This document shows, in pieces, positions 1 to 4,946 of a stretch of DNA of 7,418 nt (positions within the stretch are counted from its first letter, which is position 1; every line of letters begins with the position of its first letter). The position numbers and the translations under genes are program-made. Below the pieces are notes generated by a model that was given only the letters and a program-made list of their open reading frames with translations, had not been told where the DNA came from and made no database searches. Source of the stretch: Xanthobacteraceae bacterium (lineage in GTDB: Bacteria > Pseudomonadota > Alphaproteobacteria > Rhizobiales > Xanthobacteraceae); the NCBI GenBank assembly GCA_030037185.1, contig JASHRR010000592.1, forward strand, positions 1-7,418, written 5' to 3'.

Positions 1-516
1 CTTGCCAACATCGTGCGCACGCGAGTCGTGCCGGTCGCTCTTTCGACATTGGGCAAATTCGAGGCCGTGCGTGAGTTCTTATTCCGAACGGTATCGCAGC
101 TCGAGGTCGATTATCGCCATTGCTCCTTTAACGCCGGCAAAGCGGGAGGTATCCATGGGGGCGATCGCCTCCCTTGGGTGGCGTCAGAGGGCACTGATAA
201 TTACCAGCCTCTCGCTCACATGGTCTGGCAAGTACATGTCTATGGCCGCCCCAAGCCGGACTTAGCGGCCTGGTGCAAGGAACATGAAATACCACTCCAT
301 GTTTTTGCATGGCGATCCCAGTATGAGAAAGCCGGGATCATCCGCGATACGCTGTATCTGCTGCGGCCGGATACGTACGTTGGCCTCGTTGACCGCTCGT
401 GCTCGGTCGAGACCCTTCAGAGCTACTTGGGTGCACGCCGAATGCGGATTGGGTCGGCCGAAACGCCGGCAGCAAAAGCAGAAAGTGCTGGCTCAAAGAT
501 CACTTCAACCGTTTGA
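1..516 (+). CDS. FAD-dependent aromatic-ring monooxygenase, C-terminal part (5' end outside window)
   Basis: The reading frame is open from base 1 and ends at TGA 514-516, giving about 171 C-terminal residues of a protein normally 500-600 residues long. What is visible matches the end of the PheA/TfdB group of flavoprotein monooxygenases, which hydroxylate phenols and related rings using FAD and NAD(P)H in the cytoplasm. A segment like the end of the FAD domain (RTVSQLEVDY) is followed by the GDRLPWV motif that opens the thioredoxin-like C-terminal domain, and by LLRPDTYVGLVD, equivalent to the family's LVRPDGYVA near the end. The FAD-binding GxGxxG and DG motifs lie upstream and cannot be seen. 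The substrate is unknown. The last ~15 residues (after RMRIGSAETP) look non-conserved. A degenerate group II intron begins about 80 bases downstream. The family call is firm; whether the gene is intact is unknown. Confidence 0.85.
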   Translation, partial: LANIVRTRVVPVALSTLGKFEAVREFLFRTVSQLEVDYRHCSFNAGKAGGIHGGDRLPWVASEGTDNYQPLAHMVWQVHVYGRPKPDLAAWCKEHEIPLHVFAWRSQYEKAGIIRDTLYLLRPDTYVGLVDRSCSVETLQSYLGARRMRIGSAETPAAKAESAGSKITSTV

Positions 517-597
517 TTGGACGGCTTTGACCGGCTGGCCGCCGACATCGCCCAGGAAGGGCGTGGGAGCAAGCGCATGTCTGTTTGACCCCCACCG
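517..597 (+). other. Short spacer with an in-frame coding-like tail before the intron
   Basis: After the monooxygenase stop the same frame stays open for 23 codons, starting LDGFDRLAADIAQ and ending GSKRMSV, to a second TGA at 586-588, just before the presumed intron start. The stretch has GC-rich third positions like real coding DNA but has no start codon or ribosome binding site of its own. It may be the remnant tail of another gene, an older extension of the monooxygenase cut off by the TGA at 514, or chance. The sequence directly before the intron (TTTGACCCCCACCG) would be the 5' exon target. Confidence 0.3.
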
Positions 598-1484
598 GTG
601 TGCGCCAGGAAAGCTGGCAAAGAATAGGAGGTGAGAGTCCCCCATGGGAAAGGTCTAGCCAACCATCCCAACCCCGAGCGATGCGCGGCGTCCCGCGAGG
701 GCCGACGTGAAGCGTTCACAGGGGAGACCACGGGCCAAGTATTGAGCTGCGAAACGGGTCTAATTCCGAGGTGCTGATCGCGTTCTGGTGCTGAGAAGGC
801 AACATCGTCCCATAGCGTACGGGCTTGTTTGGGAGAACCTCGCGCAGTCGTAGACCTTGTGCACGTGGAGAAGTTCTTTGCACGGAACCTGGGAGGCCTC
901 ATCCGTGACCGGCAGGGCAGGCCGGTCCGGCTCATGAAGGCAAGCCGAACGATGAGCCGCGGATGAGGATTCGGACGGGGGAGTAGTACCGATGAAGCGG
1001 TCGAACAACGAGGGCGTTCCTCTGCGGAGACCGGGGAGGGAAGGACCTCGCCCAAGGGGAACGGTGGCGAGACGGCCGCGGCACGGACACTGCGCCGGGG
1101 CACCGCGTCGAACGGGCTCATCGCCGTGCGCCGTAGCGGCGCGACAGAGCAAGAGTGTACGGTTCACAGCTCTGCTGCATCACATCACCACCGATCTCCT
1201 GAAGCAGAGTTACCTCTCGCTTGAAAGGGACTCTGCGCCGGGCAGCGACGGCGTTGACGTGGCAGGCCCATGGAGAAAACCTCGAAGAGAAGCTGAAGGA
1301 ACTCCACGATAACGTGCACCGGGGGAGTTATCGGGCGCATCCAGCCAGACGAACCTACATTCCGCAGGCTGATGGCACGCAACGGCCGCTGAGCATCCTC
1401 GTCCAACAGGCGGTCGCGACGGTTCTCAAGGCCATCTACGAGGAGGAATTCCTCGGGGTCTGCTATGGATTCCGGCCGACTCGC
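598..1484 (+). mobile_element. Truncated group II intron (5' RNA domains plus partial reverse transcriptase)
   Basis: A GTGTGCGCC at 598-606 fits the GUGYG 5' end of group II introns; the boundary could equally be GTGCG at 600. It is followed by about 390 bases of structured, gene-free sequence typical of domains I-IV, including the GGTGAGAGTCC and AAGGTCTAGCC elements at about 630-661. A reverse transcriptase-like ORF then starts at 992. Group II introns are self-splicing retroelements that use this protein for splicing and for reverse transcription into new DNA sites. Similarity stops at 'YGFRP' (about 1481). No domain V or VI follows, so the element has lost its 3' half and should be unable to splice or move. 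The left boundary is good to a few bases and the right one to about ten. Confidence 0.82.
992..1484 (+). pseudogene. Degenerate group II intron reverse transcriptase/maturase fragment
   Basis: A start ATG at 992 lies 8 bases after a GGGGGAG ribosome binding site (977-983), so the original start survives. Recognisable peptides sit in different frames. MKRSNNEG is in the ATG frame. RTSPKGNGGETAAARTLRRG is in another frame, about 1042-1101. SVRFTALLHHITTDLLKQ and DSAPGSDGV are back in the first frame. From about 1256 (TWQAHGENLEEKL, YIPQADGTQRPL, LKAIYEEEFLGVCYGFRP) a third frame is used. The change near 1255 is explained by one extra base. In QRPLSI-LVQQAV the usual AALEDKI stretch of the RT0/RT1 region is reduced to a single residue, an in-frame loss of about 18 bases. 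RT motifs 3-7 with the catalytic YADD, the maturase (X) domain and any endonuclease domain are absent. The comparison uses remembered family sequence, not an alignment. Non-functional. Confidence 0.82.
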
Positions 1485-1692
1485 TTGTATCTGTTGATAA
1501 CACCCCTTCCGACGAAAGCTGATACCCTTCTCACTTCCGGTTTCTAGCTGTCTTACGACTTCAGATGCGTTGAGAGACTACCAGATCGCGCCCCGTTCTG
1601 GCCAGGCCGCACGCGCCAAATCTGATCGGCCCGTGTGCACCGCCACGGATACCTCCGGCTGCTGGGTTCCACCGCTCGGTATAGCGCTGCTA
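1485..1692. other. Gene-free stretch between intron remnant and tetR
   Basis: I see no supported gene, tRNA or insertion-sequence end here. All frames are short and without family resemblance. The intron similarity ends abruptly at its left side, so the junction at about 1485 marks a deletion or insertion point. The stretch has no domain V-like hairpin with a GAAA loop. Its right end carries the palindrome and promoter listed separately. Confidence 0.5.
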
Positions 1693-1694
1693 TA
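1680..1694. promoter_or_regulatory. Candidate TetR operator (perfect palindrome TATAGC-GCT-GCTATA)
   Basis: Two perfect 6-base inverted half-sites with a 3-base centre lie 35 bases upstream of the tetR start and touch the proposed -35 element. Short perfect palindromes near their own promoter are typical binding sites of TetR-family repressors. The palindrome and its position are read directly; binding by the adjacent regulator is inferred. Confidence 0.45.
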
Positions 1695-1721
1695 GACAGC
1701 GGCCTTTAGCGTCGTTATATA
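1693..1721 (+). promoter_or_regulatory. Candidate sigma-70 type promoter for tetR, possibly leaderless
   Basis: TAGACA (1693-1698, five of six matches to TTGACA) and TATATA (1716-1721, four of six to TATAAT) are separated by exactly 17 bases. Transcription would begin about 6-8 bases after the -10, at or beside the ATG at 1729, so the mRNA would have little or no leader. The only ribosome-binding-like bases before the start are AGG and GGG in 1721-1727, which are weak. The palindrome at 1680-1694 overlaps the -35 edge, a fitting arrangement for repression. Confidence 0.45.
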
Positions 1722-1728
1722 GGCGGGC

Positions 1729-2304
1729 ATGGACACCCGCAAAACCTTGATCGCAGCAGCGCTGAAGGTGCTAGAGGAAGAGGGCGAAGCGACCTTCTCG
1801 ACGCGTGCTGTGCTTGCGATCGCGAAGGTCCAAGCGCCGACGCTGTATCACCATTTCGGCAATGCCGACGGCATGCTGAGCGCGGCGCTGGCGGAGGCGT
1901 TCTCGCAGTTCCTGCAGAGCAAGCAGGCCGCGGAGCAGTCCGCCGATCCGATCACCGCCCTCATCGAGGGTTGGGACGACTACGTCCGGTTCGCAGCGGC
2001 GCGGCCGCGCCTCTATGCCGCCATGCTGAGCCGAGTGCTCCAGGGCGGCCAGATCCTGGCGGCCGAGCAGGCGTTCCACCTCCTCCTCGAGCAGCTGCGC
2101 GCGGTCGAGGCGCAGGGCCGTCTCGCGATGGAGGTCGAGGCCGCGGCGGATCGGATGTGGGCGTCCGCGAACGCGGCCTCGCTGCTGCACGTGACCACCA
2201 AGCTCCGCAAGGCGCCGCCACCGAGCGAGGCTGTCGTGACCGACCTGCGCGAGAGCGCGCTCAAATCCATCCTATCCCCAGCCAAGAAGGGACGCACACG
2301 ATGA
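1729..2304 (+). CDS. TetR/AcrR-family transcriptional regulator
   Basis: A 191-residue cytoplasmic DNA-binding protein of the usual TetR length. Residues ~4-50 form the N-terminal helix-turn-helix domain: KTLIAAALKVLEEEG is helix 1, FSTRAVLAIAKVQAPTLYHH (~23-42) is the helix-turn-helix, and FGNADGML closes it. The 'TLYHHF' recognition helix is hallmark TetR. The rest (~55-180) is the helical ligand-binding and dimerisation part, which varies between members, so the ligand cannot be predicted. The chosen ATG gives a natural N-terminus directly before helix 1. The stop overlaps the start of the dehydrogenase gene (ATGA at 2301-2304), so the two are surely translated from one message and the regulator probably controls that enzyme as well as itself. 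The palindrome at 1680-1694 is the candidate operator. Repression with release by a small molecule is the usual family mode and is inferred here. Confidence 0.95.
   Translation: MDTRKTLIAAALKVLEEEGEATFSTRAVLAIAKVQAPTLYHHFGNADGMLSAALAEAFSQFLQSKQAAEQSADPITALIEGWDDYVRFAAARPRLYAAMLSRVLQGGQILAAEQAFHLLLEQLRAVEAQGRLAMEVEAAADRMWASANAASLLHVTTKLRKAPPPSEAVVTDLRESALKSILSPAKKGRTR
2286..2292 (+). promoter_or_regulatory. Ribosome binding site of the dehydrogenase, inside the tetR 3' end
   Basis: GAAGGGA lies 8 bases before the ATG at 2301 and supports that start over upstream in-frame starts, the first of which would give a 110-residue extension with no resemblance to the family. Because it lies within tetR, the two genes are probably translationally coupled. 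Confidence 0.6.
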
Positions 2305-3299
2305 AGATCCTCGTCAGCGGAGGCGCCGGGTTCCTCGGCGGCCATCTTATTCCCAAGCTCGTGGCGAGCGGCCACGAGGTCATCGCGCTCACGCGCTCGA
2401 ACAAGGACTCCGCGAAGCTGACGGCGCTCGGCGCGACCCCGCTCATGGGCGATCTCGAAACCAGCGAGTCGATGAAAATGCCGGCGATCGACGCGGTGGT
2501 GCACGCAGCGGCGTACTTCCGCTTCGCCGGTCCGCGCGACCCTTATTTCAAGACCAATGTCGAGGGCACCAAGGCGCTCTTGCGCGCGACCGAGCGCGCT
2601 GGCGCGAAAACGTTCGTTCACATCAGTGCGGCCGGCGTCATCATGGACGACGGCGGTGCTCGCATCCGCAACGCTGATGAGCGCGCGCGCACATATCCGA
2701 ACAGCTTCTCGGGCTACGTGGCGAGCAAGGCGCAATCCGAAGAACTCGTCCTCGCCGCCAACAAGCCCGGGTTCCGCACGATCGCTCTTCGACCACCGGC
2801 GCTGTGGGGGCCGGGCGACAATTTCAGCAAGCAGCTTCCGCAAGCCATCGCCTCCGGGCAGTTCGCGTTCATCGATGGCGGCGATTATCCGTTCGCGACC
2901 GGCCACGTCGACAACGTCGTCGAGGGTATCGAGCGCGTGCTCGAGCACGGCGAAGGCGGGCGCGCCTATTTCATTCACGATCAGGAAACGAAGACATTCC
3001 GCGAATTCGTCGGCCTCATTGCCGGCGCGCAGGGCGTCTCGATCGATAAGGTGCGTTCGATGCCGTATTGGCTGGCCTTCACCATCGGGCGGGTCATGGA
3101 GATCTTCGCGACGCTGACCCGCAGGAAGGGCGATCCGCCGCTGTCGCGCTCGCTGGTGCGAATGATCGGCCGCGAGTTCACGACCGACGACGGCGCGGCG
3201 CGGCGCGAACTCGGCTATGTTGGCGAGACGTCCCGGGAGGCCGGTCGGCAGATGTACATCGACGCCGCCGAGGCCAAGAAGGCGCCGGTCGCGGCATGA
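2301..3299 (+). CDS. NAD(P)-dependent epimerase/dehydratase-type extended SDR oxidoreductase
   Basis: A 332-residue extended short-chain dehydrogenase, of normal length for the family. The Rossmann fold opens at once with SGGAGFLGGH (residues 6-15, the TGxxGxxG cofactor motif). R32 after the second strand (ALTRS) suggests NADP(H) preference. GDL at 50-52 and VVHAAA at 66-71 are the adenine-binding and NNAG-like motifs. The catalytic set is S109 (VHISAAG) with Y139 and K143 (YVASK). RPPALWGPGD (164-173) is the substrate-side loop shared with 3-beta-hydroxysteroid dehydrogenase/dihydroflavonol reductase-like members. The C-terminal part (~195-332) is the substrate lobe; a hydrophobic stretch at about 255-272 could contact membrane or a greasy substrate. 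The reaction is probably oxidation/reduction of an alcohol/ketone or sugar-nucleotide change; the substrate is unknown. The start follows from GAAGGGA upstream and the Rossmann motif position. It overlaps the TetR gene by four bases and is very likely controlled by it. Confidence 0.94.
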   Translation: MKILVSGGAGFLGGHLIPKLVASGHEVIALTRSNKDSAKLTALGATPLMGDLETSESMKMPAIDAVVHAAAYFRFAGPRDPYFKTNVEGTKALLRATERAGAKTFVHISAAGVIMDDGGARIRNADERARTYPNSFSGYVASKAQSEELVLAANKPGFRTIALRPPALWGPGDNFSKQLPQAIASGQFAFIDGGDYPFATGHVDNVVEGIERVLEHGEGGRAYFIHDQETKTFREFVGLIAGAQGVSIDKVRSMPYWLAFTIGRVMEIFATLTRRKGDPPLSRSLVRMIGREFTTDDGAARRELGYVGETSREAGRQMYIDAAEAKKAPVAA

Positions 3300-3328
3300 C
3301 GCCGTTGCTCGGTCCGACCGATCGACGC

Positions 3329-3761
3329 TCAGGCGCGCCCTGACTCGGGCAACTGCTCGCCGGCGATGAGCCGCACGTTGATCGAGCGGCTGTCGGCCAA
3401 CCATGACCCCGTTTCTTGCAGCGATCGACGCCAGAAAAGCCATTTATTGCTCAGCACCCCTGCGGTCAAAAAATTGTTGGTGATGAAACGGCCCAATGCG
3501 GTGCCAGTGCGCTCCTTGTTACTGGGGACGATACCGGTGTGCGGGATCGGCAATCCCGAGGGGCCTCCGGAATAATGCGACCACCGCAAACCAATCAGCG
3601 CAGGCACCGATCCCTCCGGCTTCCGAGAATGCGCGCACATAAGGCAGCCATGCCCCGCGCTCGGCCTCGCAGCCATGGAAAACGGCCTTATAACGCGCTA
3701 ACAAAAGGGAACGAAACGGCTCAACCGTAAAGCGGGCTGCGCCAACATCTCGAGGCGGCAC
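3329..3761 (-). pseudogene. Probable decayed alpha/beta-hydrolase C-terminus (frameshifted)
   Basis: Two overlapping minus-strand frames look like successive pieces of one protein. The upstream frame (from 3761) contains FRSLLLARYKAVF and YVRAFSEAGGIGACADWF. This resembles the cap-domain 'eYvraysrPGalragfayYRa' of epoxide hydrolase/haloacetate dehalogenase-like alpha/beta hydrolases. The other frame (ending at TGA 3329-3331) contains GIVPSNKERTGTALGRFITN, AGVLSN and ETGSWLADSRS. This resembles the final strand with the 'GGVIPdsGHWlaEERP' catalytic-histidine motif, but with Ser where the His should be. A frame change near 3600 would join them. No nucleophile-elbow half (GxSxG) is seen upstream on the minus strand, so about two thirds of the protein is missing. 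Family similarity is from memory and moderate; an unrelated chance pair of ORFs is the alternative. Confidence 0.35.
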
Positions 3762-3974
3762 GGCATCGCAAGTCGGACCTGCAAAGCCAGGCTGTGGACT
3801 GGAGAATCTCTCGGCTTGCGATAGAGACTTCGATTTCGCGCGGACCGTCCCAGCGAGCCGACGTTTGAGGGGCGCTGCTTTTAACCCTTGCCGAGCCGCT
3901 CGCCGACGGAAGGGTCGCCCGGGTCGTCGGGTCTCGAACTATGAAAATGCGGGGCGCTTAGATAAAGGTCGGCT
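3762..3974. other. Gene-free stretch between hydrolase remnant and methyltransferase
   Basis: No supported gene or RNA is visible. A minus-strand frame stays open across part of it but lacks a start and any family resemblance. No hairpin followed by a T-run is seen after the methyltransferase stop (minus strand, TAG at 3975-3977). Confidence 0.4.
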
Positions 3975-4667
3975 CTAAAAAACGCCAGGTACCAGATGCC
4001 AGCGAACTTTCACACAATAGTCCGTATAACCCGGCAGATTTTGGCTAAGAAATTTTTCTTCGTCGAACAACCGCCAAACGAAACCGAGGATCATGAATAT
4101 GGCGGGGATGAGCCCCCAATAGGAGCCGAGCGCCAACGACATTCCGATAAAATACACCGCCGCGCTCGAGTACATCGGATGGCGCACGATCGCGTAGGGG
4201 CCGGTGGAAATGACTTTTTGGCCTTGCGTGATCTCGACGGTCGCGGAGCCGTAAGAGTTTTCTTTGAACACCCGGTACCCCATCCACATCGCGACGATGA
4301 TCAAGATGTCGCCGATTATGGAGAGCCCTGATGGCACGCTCGACCAGCCGAAGCGATAGTCAAGGCCAGGAAGAACGAACGCGGCAATGCCTGGAATCGC
4401 CAAACAGGCCACAATGATCTTTTGGATCGGTCGCTGCTCCGCGATGGGCCCGGCCTTCGTCCTGTTTTCGAGCAGGATCGGGTCTTTCATTATGTGAAGT
4501 GTGAGAGGAACGCTTGATGCGGCGACCACTCCGAGATAGACCCACGCCTGCCAGTACTTGAGGGTGCCTGCTGAAAGGAATAGGGCAAGCCCGATGAGGA
4601 CCGAGCTTATTACAAGCCACAGCCACATTCTTCCTTCAGGGCTCTTGATAACGTTAAACGATCGCAT
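3975..4667 (-). CDS. Isoprenylcysteine carboxyl methyltransferase-like integral membrane protein
   Basis: A 230-residue polytopic membrane protein. Hydrophobic segments lie at about 13-33, 41-60, 82-100, 115-133 and 165-198. The C-terminal half carries the ICMT/phospholipid methyltransferase signature: YRVFKENSYGSATVEI, then ISTGPYAIVRHPMYSSA (~153-169), then RLFDEEKFLSQNLPGYTDY (~199-217). The GPY..VRHP segment and the following Glu-rich FDEEKFL segment form the S-adenosylmethionine pocket in this superfamily. Bacterial members methylate small or lipid substrates; the eukaryotic enzyme methylates prenylated cysteine. The substrate here is unknown, as prenylated CaaX proteins are not expected in bacteria. 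The start is supported by AGGTGAG (4671-4677, minus strand), which pairs with the GGAGGTGA end of 16S rRNA. It appears to stand alone, 279 bases downstream of the TPR gene on the same strand. Confidence 0.88.
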   Translation of the reverse strand: MRSFNVIKSPEGRMWLWLVISSVLIGLALFLSAGTLKYWQAWVYLGVVAASSVPLTLHIMKDPILLENRTKAGPIAEQRPIQKIIVACLAIPGIAAFVLPGLDYRFGWSSVPSGLSIIGDILIIVAMWMGYRVFKENSYGSATVEITQGQKVISTGPYAIVRHPMYSSAAVYFIGMSLALGSYWGLIPAIFMILGFVWRLFDEEKFLSQNLPGYTDYCVKVRWHLVPGVF

Positions 4668-4670
4668 CGC

Positions 4671-4677
4671 CTCACCT
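4671..4677 (-). promoter_or_regulatory. Ribosome binding site of the methyltransferase gene
   Basis: AGGTGAG read on the minus strand ends three bases before the ATG at 4665-4667. It matches the downstream portion of the consensus GGAGGTGA, so the short spacing is suitable. It decides the start. Confidence 0.6.
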
Positions 4678-4946
4678 GGAGCGCCAAGTTTTTGTCAAGA
4701 CTGCGTCGATAGATTCCCGGGCGTTCGCTCACATCCGTAGCACGAGCTCGTCGACCCGCGGCATGCCTCGATGACGGCGCCTGACAACGAGCCGCCATGC
4801 TTGGACAGGAAACGATGTCTAAAATGTGTTCCGCTCTGGGTCACGGGCTGGGGTTGCGGCTACGTGTGGCAACACCTCCGGTGTACCGCGGACTCCTGAC
4901 GACCTGTCGCGACGCGCCACTCGGCAGCCTTGGACCGGCGCGGACT

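Noticed and set aside
423..1121. 232-codon minus-strand frame across the intron 5' region
   Set aside because: It covers structured intron RNA and the RT start, has low-complexity Arg/Pro/Ser composition and no recognisable domain.
1620..1670. CCGTGTGCACCGCCACGG as a possible group II intron domain V
   Set aside because: It lacks the GAAA-type loop, the conserved AGC triad and the bulge, and is separated from the intron by unrelated DNA.
3309..3321. TCGGT-CCG-ACCGA hairpin as a terminator after the dehydrogenase
   Set aside because: Short stem, no T-run; could occur by chance in GC-rich DNA.
2013..3443. Very long open frame (476 codons) on the minus strand opposite the dehydrogenase
   Set aside because: It is Arg/Ala-rich, has no family resemblance and lies antisense to a well-supported SDR gene; in GC-rich DNA such mirror frames are expected.
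4693..4698. TTGACA on the minus strand as a -35 element for the methyltransferase gene
   Set aside because: A 17-base spacer would put the -10 on the ribosome binding site with no TATAAT-like bases there.
4872..4884. ACACC-TCC-GGTGT hairpin as a terminator after the GT41 gene
   Set aside because: The stem is only five base pairs and no T-run follows in the direction of transcription.
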